Position numbers and translations under genes: made by a program
Notes under the pieces: generated by a model
What the model saw: only the letters and a program-made list of their open reading frames with translations
Databases searched by the model: none
Told to the model about the DNA's origin: nothing
Shown here: positions 1 to 12,867 of the stretch, piece after piece
How positions within the stretch are numbered: the stretch's first letter is position 1
Layout: every line of letters begins with the position of its first letter
From: Mitsuaria sp. PDC51
GTDB lineage: Bacteria; Pseudomonadota; Gammaproteobacteria; Burkholderiales; Burkholderiaceae_C
Length of the DNA stretch: 64,000 bases
Assembly: GCF_900113225.1 (NCBI RefSeq)
Contig: NZ_FOZE01000001.1
Span: 992,001-1,056,000, forward strand
Direction: 5' to 3'

Positions 1-1028
1 GGCTGGGCATCGGCTACCGGCGCGATTGGCCGATGCTGGGCCGCATCCTGGACAAGGCGCTGACGCGCATCGGCGACGACGAGCGGCAGGCGATCGCGGA
101 CCGCTGGATCACGCAGGACACGGCGGCGATGCGCTGGCAGCGCCGGGCGCTGTGGGGCGGCGGGGTCGCGCTGGCGCTGGTGCTGCTCGGGCTGGGCCTC
201 ACGCTGCTCTGGAACCGCGCGTTGCAGCGCCAGGTGCGGCTGCGCGGCGAGCTGCTGCAGCGCGAGCTCGGCGAGCGCATGCGGCTGCAGGACGCCGACC
301 GGGCCCGCGAGCTGGCCGAGGTGACCAGCCGCACCAAGAGCGAGTTCCTCTCCCAGGCCAGCCATGAGCTGCGCACGCCGCTCAACGCGGTGCTGGGCTT
401 CAGCCAGCTGCTGGCGCACGATCCGCAGCGGCCGCTCGACGAGACGCAGCGCGCGCGGCTGCGGCACATCGACGAGGCGGCCAAGCACCTGCTGGTGCTG
501 ATCGAGGACATGATGACGCTGTCGCGGGTCGAGGCGAACACGCTGACCGTGCAGTCGCTGCCGCTGCAGGCCGGGCCGCTGCTGCGGCGGGTGGTGGAGC
601 TGGCGCAGCCGGCGGCGCAGGCCGCGGGCGTGGACCTGCGGATCGGCCTGACGCCGGAGGAGGACCGCACGCTGCCGATGGTCCAGGCCGATCCCATCCG
701 GCTCGAGCAGGTGCTGCACAACCTGATCTCCAACGCGATCAAGTACAACCGGCGCGGCGGCTGGGTCCAGGTGCGCGCCAGCGCGGAGCCACGCGGCTTC
801 CGCATCGAGGTGGTGGACAACGGCATCGGCCTGAGCGTCGAGCAGCGGGCGCAGCTCTTCCAGCCGTTCAACCGGCTCGGGCGCGAGGAGCAGCCCGGCC
901 ATGGCATCGGGCTGGTCATCTGCAAGCAGCTGATGGACCGGATGGGCGGGCGCATCCTGGTCGACAGCGAGAGCGGGAAGGGATCGCGGTTCACGCTGGA
1001 GCTGCCGGCGGTGCCGGGCGTGGCCTGA
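1..1028 (+). CDS. Sensor histidine kinase, 5'-truncated by window start
   Basis: C-terminal 341 residues of a membrane sensor kinase; the reading frame is open from base 3 and the start lies upstream of the window. The first residues resemble the end of a periplasmic solute-binding (SBP_bac_3) sensor domain, as in BvgS/EvgS-like kinases. One transmembrane helix follows (about nt 155-215), then a HisKA domain with the phospho-acceptor His in the S-H-E-L-R-T-P motif (nt 363-365). The HATPase_c domain has an N-box (NLISNAIKYN), a G1 box (DNGIGLS) and a G2 box (GHGIGLVICK). The protein ends after the ATPase domain with no receiver. Its input ligand and partner regulator cannot be seen here. Confidence 0.9.
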   Translation, partial: LGIGYRRDWPMLGRILDKALTRIGDDERQAIADRWITQDTAAMRWQRRALWGGGVALALVLLGLGLTLLWNRALQRQVRLRGELLQRELGERMRLQDADRARELAEVTSRTKSEFLSQASHELRTPLNAVLGFSQLLAHDPQRPLDETQRARLRHIDEAAKHLLVLIEDMMTLSRVEANTLTVQSLPLQAGPLLRRVVELAQPAAQAAGVDLRIGLTPEEDRTLPMVQADPIRLEQVLHNLISNAIKYNRRGGWVQVRASAEPRGFRIEVVDNGIGLSVEQRAQLFQPFNRLGREEQPGHGIGLVICKQLMDRMGGRILVDSESGKGSRFTLELPAVPGVA

Positions 1029-1159
1029 CAACGTCCGCACCACCGCACCACGGCGCCATCGCGCCACCTCGCCGCCGCATGGCGACATTTGCGGATCGCG
1101 GCATCGCCTCACCGGCGTGGTCTGGCACACTGCGCGCCCTGCGCAGTACCCTCCCGACC

Positions 1160-2431
1160 ATGCCCAATACTTCCTCTCCCCGCCGCGCCATCGTCATCGG
1201 CGGCGGCCCCGCCGGCCTGATGGCCGCGGAACGCCTGGCGCTCGCCGGCGTGTCGGTCGACCTCTACGACGCCATGGCGTCCGTCGGCCGCAAGTTCCTG
1301 CTCGCGGGCAAGGGCGGGCTCAACCTGACCCACTCGGAAGCGCGGCCCGACTTCGACACCCGCTACTACGAACGCCAGGCCGGCGTCGCCGCCTGGCTCG
1401 ACCGCTTCGACGGCGAGGCGCTGCGGGCCTGGACGCAGGGACTCGGCGTCGAGACCTTCGTCGGCAGCTCGGGGCGCGTCTTTCCCAAGGACATGAAGGC
1501 CGCGCCGCTGCTGCGCGCCTGGCTGTCGCGGCTGCGCGGGCAGGGCGTGCGCTTCCACATGCGGCATCGCTGGCTCGGCTGGGACGAGGCCGGCGGGGTG
1601 CGCCTGCGCTCGCCGGACGGTGAATCGACCGCGACCGCCGATGCGGTCGTGCTGGCGCTGGGCGGCGCGTCCTGGCCCCAGCTGGGCTCGGACGGCCAAT
1701 GGGCGCCGCTGCTGGCGCAAGCCGGTGCGGCGGTGGCGCCGCTGCGCGCCGCCAACTGCGGCTTCGACCTCGGCGCGCCGCGCGAGGGTGCGGCGAGCGG
1801 CTGGTCGCCGTTCTTCGCCGAGCGCTTCGCGGGCCAGCCGGTCAAGCCGGTCGCGCTGAGCGCCGAGGGTGTGGACGGCCAGCGCTTCTCGCGCCAGGGC
1901 GAGTTCGTGGTGACCGCTTCCGGCATCGAAGGCTCGCTCGTTTATGCCGCATCCGCGTTGCTGCGCGAGCGCATCGCGCGCGATGGCGAGGCGCTCGTCC
2001 AGCTCGACCTGCTGCCCGGCCGCGACGCGGCCTGGGTGGCGGAGCAGGTCGCCCATCCGCGCGGATCGCGCTCGATGTCCTCGCACCTGAAGAGCCGGCT
2101 GAACATCGAGGGCCTGAAGGCCGGCCTGCTGCACGAGGTGCTGACGAAGGAGGCCTACGCCGACGCGGCGGTGCTGGCGCGCACGCTCAAGGCGCTGCCG
2201 CTGCGCCTGGTGGCGGCGCGCCCGGTGGCCGAGGCCATCAGCACCGCGGGCGGCGTGACGCTGGAGTCGCTGGACCAGCGGCTGATGCTGAAGACCCGTC
2301 CCGGCGTGTTCCTCGCCGGCGAGATGCTGGACTGGGAGGCTCCGACCGGCGGCTACCTGCTGACGGCGTCGATGGCCAGCGGCGTCGTCGCGGGCGAGGG
2401 CGCCGCCGCGTTCCTGGCTAACGGGGCGTGA
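1160..2431 (+). CDS. NAD(P)/FAD-dependent oxidoreductase, HI0933/TIGR03862-like flavoprotein
   Basis: Encodes 423 residues. An N-terminal Rossmann motif G-G-G-P-A-G-L binds FAD and is followed by the family signature GRKFLLAGKGGLNLTHSE. The C-terminus carries the second FAD contact, F-L-A-G-E-M-L-D-W-E-A-P-T-G-G-Y. These mark the HI0933/YhiN-like group of aminoacetone-oxidase-type flavoproteins, whose physiological substrate is not established. The ATG at 1160 is preferred over an in-frame ATG at 1079 because residues before MPNTSS are low in family character and the dinucleotide fold normally starts within about 12 residues. Annotated as monocistronic; a GC-rich hairpin follows at about 2446-2462. 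Confidence 0.85.
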   Translation: MPNTSSPRRAIVIGGGPAGLMAAERLALAGVSVDLYDAMASVGRKFLLAGKGGLNLTHSEARPDFDTRYYERQAGVAAWLDRFDGEALRAWTQGLGVETFVGSSGRVFPKDMKAAPLLRAWLSRLRGQGVRFHMRHRWLGWDEAGGVRLRSPDGESTATADAVVLALGGASWPQLGSDGQWAPLLAQAGAAVAPLRAANCGFDLGAPREGAASGWSPFFAERFAGQPVKPVALSAEGVDGQRFSRQGEFVVTASGIEGSLVYAASALLRERIARDGEALVQLDLLPGRDAAWVAEQVAHPRGSRSMSSHLKSRLNIEGLKAGLLHEVLTKEAYADAAVLARTLKALPLRLVAARPVAEAISTAGGVTLESLDQRLMLKTRPGVFLAGEMLDWEAPTGGYLLTASMASGVVAGEGAAAFLANGA

Positions 2432-2555
2432 TCGTCGGCGGCTGAAGGGGCGCCGAGCCCCTCTGTCCGCCGGGTTGCCGAGCGGACGGGTCAGCCACCG
2501 GGCCGCCGTGTGGCGTGGACGGCACGCGGGGAAGCGTGCTGCCCGCCCGGGTCCT

Positions 2556-2578
2556 GGCCCGCCAGCCGTGGGCGGGCC
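2556..2578. terminator. GC hairpin between flavoprotein gene and small lysine-rich gene
   Basis: Perfect 8-bp inverted repeat (GGCCCGCC / GGCGGGCC, 7-nt loop) in the intergenic region where the plus-strand flavoprotein and the minus-strand small gene converge. There is no T-run, so it may be a weak bidirectional terminator or only an RNA-stabilising hairpin. Confidence 0.35.
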
Positions 2579-2610
2579 CGAGGTGGGCCTTGGACGGGCC
2601 CGAGGCGGCC

Positions 2611-2757
2611 TCAGCCCGCCTTGTTCTTCAGCTTGCCCTTGGGCATCACGGACGTGACGGGCGCGACCGGACGGTCGGAGGACGTCTCCCGGGGGGCGCC
2701 GGTGTCCTTCTTGGGCTTCTTGTTGGCCTTGTCGTTGCGTTGCTCGCCTTTTGGCAT
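2611..2757 (-). CDS. Small lysine-rich protein of unknown function (48 aa)
   Basis: Encodes 48 residues beginning MPKGEQRND and ending KGKLKNKAG, with two KGxx(N)K-type stretches and a KKPKKD core. The protein is strongly basic with no membrane segment. A strong ribosome-binding site (AAGGAG, 8 nt spacing) precedes the ATG at 2757, which decides the start against a longer reading from 2811. Small KKPKKD-type proteins of this size occur in Burkholderiales as hypothetical proteins (recollection of the family, not searched). It lies alone on the minus strand between two plus-strand genes. Nothing here indicates its role. Confidence 0.6.
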   Translation of the reverse strand: MPKGEQRNDKANKKPKKDTGAPRETSSDRPVAPVTSVMPKGKLKNKAG

Positions 2758-2989
2758 GTCGTGGGCTCCTTCTTCAGCGGTCGTTGTCGTTCTGCGATCG
2801 TCGCCGCGCACGCAGGCAGGCCGGGCCGCGGCGACCGGCGCACTCTACTACCGCCAAGGCCGGTCCGCGCGGGCCTCGCGCGCGACGCGACGCGCCGCCG
2901 GCTGCCGAGGCGTTAGCGCTTTGCGTTACCCTCTGCGCTCGGCGCGACCCGCTGGCGCGGGCAGTCCAGGCGCCGCCAGGGAGGATGGC
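2758..2989. other. Intergenic region upstream of the small gene and the hybrid kinase
   Basis: 232 bases of divergent intergenic sequence. It holds the ribosome-binding site of the small minus-strand gene next to 2757 and a GGGAGG ribosome-binding site at 2979-2985 before the kinase gene. No confident promoter or repeat was seen. Confidence 0.4.
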
Positions 2990-4102
2990 ATGGACGCAGC
3001 ACCAGCGACGGGCGGACGCACCGTCCTGCTCGTCGACGACGATCACTCGCATCGCTACGCGCTCCGGCGTCGGCTGGAGCTGGCCGGCTTCGCCGTCATC
3101 GAGGCCGCCGACGGGACCGCGGCGCTGCGGCTGGCGACCAGCGTGGACGCGATCATCCTCGACGTCCTGCTGCCCGACATCAGCGGCTACGAGGTCTGTC
3201 GCCAGCTTCGCGCGGCGGAGGCCGGCGTGGGTGTGCCCATCGTGCTGGTATCCGGCGTCTACATCGCCGAGGACGACCAGGTCCGCGGCCTGCAAGGCGG
3301 CGCGGATGCGTACCTGACGCGGCCGGTCGACGACGAGGTGCTGATCGCCAACCTGCGTGCGCTGCTGCGCCAGCGCGACACGCTGCGGGCGCTGTCCGAG
3401 GCGCTCGAGCAGAAGCGGCGCGACGAGGAGCGGGCGCGCGACCTGTTCCTCGCGATCCTGGGCCACGACCTGCGCAATCCCCTCGACGCCATCGCCATGA
3501 GCAGCGAGCTGCTGGCGCGCGCGCCGGTCTCGGCGTCGACGACCCAGAAGATGGCCGCACGCATCACCGCCGCTGCCCGGCGCATGGCGCACATGCTGGA
3601 CGACATCCAGGACTACGCGCGCAGCCAGCTCGACGCGGAACTGCTGCTGCGGCGCGCGCCGCAGCGCCTGGGCGCACTGGCCTCAGCCGCGATCGACGAG
3701 GTGCGCGGCGCCTATCCAGGCATCACGGTCGATGCCGTGCTGGAGACGTCGGATGAAGGCTGGTGGGATGGCGACCGGCTGGCGCGGGTCATCGCCAACC
3801 TGCTGCGCAATGCGGTGGAGCATGGGGCCGTGGGCCGGCCCATCGTCGTGCGCACCGAGGCGCGTGGCGCGTGGCGCCATCTGTCGGTGCGCAATGAAGG
3901 CGCGCCGATCCCGGACGAGGTCCGGGCCGGGCTGTTCGAGCCGCTGGTGCGCGGTGGGGCGCAGGCGCCCGCCGCGGGCAACATGGGCCTGGGGCTCTTC
4001 GTGTGCCGCGTGATCGTCGAGGCACACGGCGGGCGCATCGTGGTGGAGACCGGTGCCGCGGGCACCGAGTTCCGCATCGAGCTGCCCGCGCAGCCGTCCT
4101 GA
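2990..4102 (+). CDS. Response regulator-histidine kinase hybrid (REC-HisKA-HATPase)
   Basis: A soluble protein of 370 residues with no membrane segment. Residues 10-130 form a receiver domain with acidic pocket D16-D17-D18 and phospho-acceptor D58 (ILDVLLPD). The invariant receiver lysine is replaced by Arg111 (Y-L-T-R-P-V-D). A short coiled linker leads to a HisKA domain with His159 (G-H-D-L-R-N-P-L), then HATPase_c with NLLRNAVEHGA, and G-box remnants at N-E-G-A-P-I and N-M-G-L-G-L. The ATG at 2990 follows a GGGAGG site by a few bases; an in-frame reading extends upstream but looks non-coding. Receiver-first kinases normally act as integrators downstream of another kinase or phosphotransfer protein, which is not in the window. 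Confidence 0.85.
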   Translation: MDAAPATGGRTVLLVDDDHSHRYALRRRLELAGFAVIEAADGTAALRLATSVDAIILDVLLPDISGYEVCRQLRAAEAGVGVPIVLVSGVYIAEDDQVRGLQGGADAYLTRPVDDEVLIANLRALLRQRDTLRALSEALEQKRRDEERARDLFLAILGHDLRNPLDAIAMSSELLARAPVSASTTQKMAARITAAARRMAHMLDDIQDYARSQLDAELLLRRAPQRLGALASAAIDEVRGAYPGITVDAVLETSDEGWWDGDRLARVIANLLRNAVEHGAVGRPIVVRTEARGAWRHLSVRNEGAPIPDEVRAGLFEPLVRGGAQAPAAGNMGLGLFVCRVIVEAHGGRIVVETGAAGTEFRIELPAQPS

Positions 4103-4110
4103 GGGACGGC
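4093..4110. terminator. Hairpin across the end of the hybrid kinase gene
   Basis: 7-bp inverted repeat GCCGTCC / GGACGGC with a 4-nt loop spanning the stop codon at 4100-4102, between converging genes. No T-run is present, so terminator function is a guess. Confidence 0.3.
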
Positions 4111-4119
4111 GCGGTCCGC

Positions 4120-4332
4120 TCAGATCACGCGGATGTTGGAGGCTTGCGGGCCCTTGGGGCCGTCCTTCGGCTCGAACTCGACCTTCGCGCCTTCGGCGAG
4201 GGTGCGGAAGCCGCCGGAGCTCTGGATCTCGCTGTGGTGGGCGAACAGGTCCTTGGAGCCGTCGGTCGGGGTGATGAAGCCGAAGCCCTTGTCGTCGCTG
4301 AACCACTTCACGGTGCCGGTCTTGGTCGTCAT
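4120..4332 (-). CDS. Cold-shock domain protein, CspA family
   Basis: Encodes 70 residues forming one OB-fold cold-shock domain that binds single-stranded RNA/DNA. RNP1 (K-G-F-G-F-I) and RNP2 (L-F-A-H-H-S) are intact, and the opening [18 protein letters not shown] is standard for the family. The ATG at 4332 is preceded by AGGAAA with good spacing; an upstream in-frame extension to 4401 would add 23 atypical residues and is rejected. About 200 bases of non-coding sequence lie upstream, consistent with the long regulated 5' leader common in csp genes, though no cold-box could be assigned. Which paralogue this is, and whether it is cold-inducible, cannot be told. Confidence 0.93.
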   Translation of the reverse strand: MTTKTGTVKWFSDDKGFGFITPTDGSKDLFAHHSEIQSSGGFRTLAEGAKVEFEPKDGPKGPQASNIRVI

Positions 4333-4631
4333 GGTGTTTCCTTTTTTGAAGAAGATGAACGGAGATACCCGGCACGCGGGCGCGCGCCGGGACAGACACA
4401 CTCAAGAACCGTCAGCGGGGGGAATGCTGGGCAGGCCACGCGCGCGGGATCCGGGAGGACCGGCGGGGCTGCGGAAGAAGACCTCTGAAGAAAGGCCTTG
4501 CGCGAATCTATCGCGGCACTCTAGCACGCGCGGCTGACGGCCGGCCGGTGCAAAGTCGCACCGGCCGGCCGCCCGTGACGCCGAGATCGGCGACGGATCG
4601 CCGCCGGATCACCGCTGGAGCGCGTCGCGCC
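4333..4631 (-). promoter_or_regulatory. Upstream region and presumed leader of the cold-shock gene
   Basis: 299 bases between the cold-shock gene and the M28 peptidase gene, both on the minus strand. It contains the cold-shock ribosome-binding site and a large perfect hairpin (4538-4571, listed separately). The remainder shows no open frame worth calling. A promoter for the cold-shock gene must lie here but no convincing -35/-10 pair was found. Confidence 0.4.
4538..4571 (-). terminator. Perfect 14-bp hairpin downstream of the peptidase genes
   Basis: Inverted repeat with 14-bp perfect arms (4538-4551 and 4558-4571) and a 6-nt loop, about 60 nt beyond the stop of the M28 peptidase gene in its direction of transcription. 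The arms are almost pure G/C and no U-run follows, so this is either a Rho-assisted terminator or an mRNA 3'-end stabiliser. It also insulates the cold-shock gene that lies next on the same strand. Confidence 0.5.
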
Positions 4632-6242
4632 TCACTGCGGCCGGTAGGTCACCTTCAGCTGGTAGTTGCCCGCCGAGTAGCCGTAGACCAGCACGTAGAC
4701 ATCGCCGTTGGCCGTCATCGTGACGCTGCAACCTTCGGTCGAGCTGGACCCGTCCGACTTGCAGGTGTAGCTGGACGTCGTCGGCACCGCGCCCTTGCGC
4801 ACGTACAGGTCGATGTCGCCGGTGCCGGTGGTGCTGGCCGCGAGCGCGCCGCCGCTGGCCACCTTGAACGGCCCGAAGCTGCGGCTCTGGCCGCGCGTCA
4901 GGCTGCCGCTGAAGTTCTCCGTCCGGTCCACCGGCGGCGGCGTGCCCGGCCCGTCGCTGCCCAGCTCCACCGCATAGGCCGCGGCCATGCGCGCGAACTT
5001 CAGCGCATGGTCGGCCTGGCTGCCCATGTTGGCGTAGGTGTCGTTGGCGGTGTGGATGTAGGGGTTGGAACTGCTCATGCCGGCCTCGAAGGGCATGCTC
5101 GCGAAGTAGCCCTTGGCATTCCACGACGCATGGTCCGAGCAGGCGTAGCCGCAGCGGTCGGTCCCCACCCGCAGCGTCGGCAGGTAGGTCGCGATCACGT
5201 TGGACAGGAAGGTGTTCTGCCCGCTGTCGGTGTAATCGCTGAACAGGTAGATGTCGTTGGCCGCGCCCTTGTAGTTGGTCATGTCCAGCTGCAGCACGCC
5301 CACCACGTTGACGCCGGCCGCGGCGAAGCTGTTGGCGATCTCCTGCGAGCCGCGCAGGCCGACCTCCTCGGCGGCGTAGGCCATGAACTTGATGGTGCGG
5401 CGCGGCTTGTAGTTGGCCTGCACCAGGGCGCGCAGCACCTCGGTCAGGCTGGCCACGCCGGAGGCGTCGTCGTCCGCGCCGGGCGCGCGCATGGTCTCGC
5501 CCGAGCCGCCGGACTGGTTGATCGAGTCCAGGTGCGCGCCCATCACGATGACCTCGCTGCCGTTGTCGGTGCCCTGGATGGTGGCGATCACCGACTTCTG
5601 CGCCCAGTTCGGATGGCTGAACTGCTCGACGCTGATGTCGGCGCGGCCGCCGGCCAGCGTCGTCCACTTCTGCCGCAGCCAGTTCGAGGCGGCGACGCCG
5701 CTGCTGCTGGTGTAGTAGCGGTTGGTGTTGGCGGACAGGTCGACGATGGTCTGCCCGATGTTGCTGGCCTGCATCTGCGACAGGATGGGCGTGACGACCG
5801 ACTGCTGGTCGATCACGTAGCTGGGCCGCGAGGCCACCAGCGCCGCCGCCAGCCGCTGCGCGCCCACCGGCGTGCTGTGGCGCTGCAGCGAGGCCAGGCC
5901 CGCCTCCCGTGTCGGGTGGTACATGTAGCCGCCGCAGCGCTTGAGCTCCTCGTGGATCGAGTGGCTCAGCGAGGCGAGCACGTCCTCGTCGACCTCGACC
6001 AGGTGCAGGCCCTCGTTGCGCACGGCGCGCGCGGAGGCGGAGGCGCTGGCGGCCGCGAGCGCCGAGCCGTCCTGCGCCGCATCGGCCTGGACGCTGGCGA
6101 CCGCGCGCGCGGCCGGACGGTGTTTCTGCAGCTGGGCCAGCGCGGCGTCGCCGAGGCTGATCCAGACCTTCTCGCCCGCATGGGCCGGCGTGAGCGCGGC
6201 CATGCCGACGCACAGCGCGCTGAGGATGAAGAACTGACGCAT
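4632..6242 (-). CDS. Secreted M28 leucyl aminopeptidase with PPC domain
   Basis: A precursor of 536 residues with an N-terminal signal peptide ending at A-H-A. The catalytic domain resembles Vibrio proteolyticus aminopeptidase. The di-zinc ligands can be read as His237, Asp257, Glu293, Asp320 and His397, with Glu292 as general base (A-H-L-D-S, G-A-D-D-D-A-S-G, A-A-E-E-V-G, L-D-M-T-N, I-H-T-A-N-D). The stretch DRCGYACSDHASW, including its cysteines, is characteristic of these exported aminopeptidases. Residues from about 440 to the end form a pre-peptidase C-terminal (PPC) domain, usually removed after export. It lies 74 nt downstream of the M4 peptidase gene on the same strand. Family knowledge suggests type II secretion and release of N-terminal hydrophobic residues from peptides. 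Confidence 0.93.
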   Translation of the reverse strand: MRQFFILSALCVGMAALTPAHAGEKVWISLGDAALAQLQKHRPAARAVASVQADAAQDGSALAAASASASARAVRNEGLHLVEVDEDVLASLSHSIHEELKRCGGYMYHPTREAGLASLQRHSTPVGAQRLAAALVASRPSYVIDQQSVVTPILSQMQASNIGQTIVDLSANTNRYYTSSSGVAASNWLRQKWTTLAGGRADISVEQFSHPNWAQKSVIATIQGTDNGSEVIVMGAHLDSINQSGGSGETMRAPGADDDASGVASLTEVLRALVQANYKPRRTIKFMAYAAEEVGLRGSQEIANSFAAAGVNVVGVLQLDMTNYKGAANDIYLFSDYTDSGQNTFLSNVIATYLPTLRVGTDRCGYACSDHASWNAKGYFASMPFEAGMSSSNPYIHTANDTYANMGSQADHALKFARMAAAYAVELGSDGPGTPPPVDRTENFSGSLTRGQSRSFGPFKVASGGALAASTTGTGDIDLYVRKGAVPTTSSYTCKSDGSSSTEGCSVTMTANGDVYVLVYGYSAGNYQLKVTYRPQ

Positions 6243-6268
6243 GGATGGTTTCTCCAGGAATGGCGAAG

Positions 6269-6298
6269 CCGGCGCGCCGCACGAAGGCGGCGCGCCGG
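6269..6298 (-). repeat. Perfect 12-bp hairpin between the two peptidase genes
   Basis: Arms 6269-6280 and 6287-6298 are perfectly complementary (CCGGCGCGCCGC / GCGGCGCGCCGG) around a 6-nt loop, in the 74-nt gap between the M4 stop and the M28 start. No U-run follows on either strand. It could be a partial terminator or processing/stabilising hairpin setting the ratio of the two peptidases. Confidence 0.55.
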
Positions 6299-6316
6299 AG
6301 TCGGTTCAGGCGGGGA

Positions 6317-8547
<2,231 letters not shown>

Positions 8548-10281
8548 ATGTCGCCCATGGACACGACACCCACCGCGCCCGGCGCCCCCGATGTCCCCAC
8601 CGCCGCAGGTCCCGCTGCCGCCGCCGGGGCCACGGGCTGGCGCACCCACGAGGTCACCAACCAGGTCGACGAGCTGGCCGGGCACTCGCCGCTGGCCATC
8701 GACCCGGCGCTGCGCGAGGCGCTCGCGCGCGCCGGCGCGGACGCCTTCGTGCCGGGCCTGGCCGAGTACGCCATCTGGCTCGGTCGTCCCGAGACCCAGG
8801 CCATCGCCGAGCGCATCAACCGGGTGACGCCGACGCTGGAGAGCTTCGACAAGCGCGGCCGGCGCATCGACCGCGTCGAGTTCGATCCCGGCTGGCATGC
8901 GCTGCTCGCCGCCTACCGGCGGGCGGACCTGGTCGCGATGCCGCTGCGCGACGAACGCCCCGGCCGCTGGGCGGCCTGGGCCGCCGGCTTCTACCTGCAC
9001 GGACAGATCGAGGCCGGCACGCTCTGCCCGGCGACGATGACGCAGGCCAGCATCCCGGTGCTGCGGCGCGAGCCGGCGCTGTGGGCGGCGCTGCGCGAGC
9101 AGCTCCTGAGCACCGACTACGACGGCCGCGACCTGCCGCTGGCGGACAAGCGCTCGATCTGGCTGGGCATGGGCATGACGGAGAAGCAGGGCGGCTCCGA
9201 CGTGCGCGCCAACACGACCCGCGCCGAGCCGGTGGGCGCCGGCGGCCGCGGCGCCGACTACCGGCTCACCGGGCACAAGTGGTTCTTCTCCGCGCCGATG
9301 TGCGACGCCCACCTGGTCGTGGCCAAGACGCCGGACGGCGCGCCGGGCTGCTTCTTCGTGCCGCGCTGGCGCCCGGACGGCACGAAGAACGCGGTCCACA
9401 TCCAGCGCCTCAAGGACAAGGTCGGCAACCGCAGCAACAGCAGCTCCGAGGTCGAGTTCCAGGACGCCCACGGCGTGCTGATGGGCGAGGAGGGCCGCGG
9501 CATCCCGACCATCATCGAGATGGCGACCTACACGCGGCTGAACTGCGTCGTCGGCAGCGCGGCGATGCTGCGCCAGGCGCTGGTGCAGGCGCTGCACTAC
9601 GCGCGCCACCGCAGCGCCTTCGGCAAGCGCCTGGCGGCGCAGCCGCTGATGCGGGCGGTGCTGGTGGACCTGGCGCTGGAGAGCGAGGCCGCGATGCAGC
9701 TGAGCCTGCGGCTGGCCCAGGCCTTCGAGCGCCAGGACGATCCGGGCGAGCGCACCTGGATGCGGCTGGTGACGCCGGCGGCGAAGTTCTGGGTCTGCAA
9801 GCGCGCCGTCGAGCTGACCGGCGAGGCGATGGAGGTGCTCGGCGGCAACGGCTACATCGACGACGGCGTGATGGGCCGGCTCTACCGCGAGGCGCCGGTC
9901 AACTCGATCTGGGAGGGCTCCGGCAACGTGATGTGCCTGGACGTGATGCGCGCCGTCGCGCGCGATCCGCAGGCCTTCCTCGCGCTGCTGGACGGGCTGG
10001 GCCAGGCGCTGCGCGACGACGCGCCGGCGCGCGCGGAGCTGGACGCGCTGCGGGCGATGCTCGCCACGCCGCCGGACCAGCTGGAGGCGCTGGGCCGCCG
10101 CTTCGCGACGCGGCTGGTGCTGCTGGCGCAGGCGGCGCTGCTGCGGGCGCATGCGCCGGCCTTCGTCGCCGACGCCTTCATCGCGAGCCGTTTCGATCCG
10201 CGCTGGGGCGCCGTGGCGGGGGCGCTCGACCTGCGCGGCCTCGATGCCGACGCGGTGCTGCACAGGGCCTTCCCGGCGTGA
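8548..10281 (+). CDS. aidB: AidB-type acyl-CoA dehydrogenase
   Basis: Encodes 577 residues with clear similarity along its length to E. coli AidB: W-x-T-H-x-V-x-N-Q near the start, then GMGMTEKQGGSDV, GHKWFFS, RLKDKVGNRSN, and EAMEVLGGNGY with PVNSIWEGSGN. The fold is an FAD acyl-CoA dehydrogenase with the C-terminal extension that binds DNA in AidB. In E. coli the protein is part of the Ada adaptive response to alkylation and can protect DNA, although its enzymatic substrate is uncertain. The ATG at 8548 follows AGGAG with 9-nt spacing; the N-terminal Pro/Ala-rich stretch is longer than in E. coli. No ada or alk gene is adjacent, so whether it is alkylation-inducible here is unknown. Confidence 0.9.
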   Translation: MSPMDTTPTAPGAPDVPTAAGPAAAAGATGWRTHEVTNQVDELAGHSPLAIDPALREALARAGADAFVPGLAEYAIWLGRPETQAIAERINRVTPTLESFDKRGRRIDRVEFDPGWHALLAAYRRADLVAMPLRDERPGRWAAWAAGFYLHGQIEAGTLCPATMTQASIPVLRREPALWAALREQLLSTDYDGRDLPLADKRSIWLGMGMTEKQGGSDVRANTTRAEPVGAGGRGADYRLTGHKWFFSAPMCDAHLVVAKTPDGAPGCFFVPRWRPDGTKNAVHIQRLKDKVGNRSNSSSEVEFQDAHGVLMGEEGRGIPTIIEMATYTRLNCVVGSAAMLRQALVQALHYARHRSAFGKRLAAQPLMRAVLVDLALESEAAMQLSLRLAQAFERQDDPGERTWMRLVTPAAKFWVCKRAVELTGEAMEVLGGNGYIDDGVMGRLYREAPVNSIWEGSGNVMCLDVMRAVARDPQAFLALLDGLGQALRDDAPARAELDALRAMLATPPDQLEALGRRFATRLVLLAQAALLRAHAPAFVADAFIASRFDPRWGAVAGALDLRGLDADAVLHRAFPA

Positions 10282-10334
10282 CCTAAACTCGCGCGCTTTC
10301 GTTGCTTTCCCGGGCCTTCGGCCCCGTCGCTGTT

Positions 10335-12665
<2,331 letters not shown>

Positions 12666-12867
12666 TCCGCGGCGGGCGAGGAGACCGGGCGCTGTTCGCC
12701 CCGGCCCCGCCGCCGTGGCGACTCCCGCCGCGCCGGGGCCGGCCGGCCATGCCGTCCGCGGCGTCGAATCGCGTTTGATCCCACATTTTTCGCGGCCGGT
12801 CGCAGCCGAGGTGTCAGAACGGGCGGCGTGCAGCTACGCTGCGCGCCGTTTACCGTCAATGACAAAA

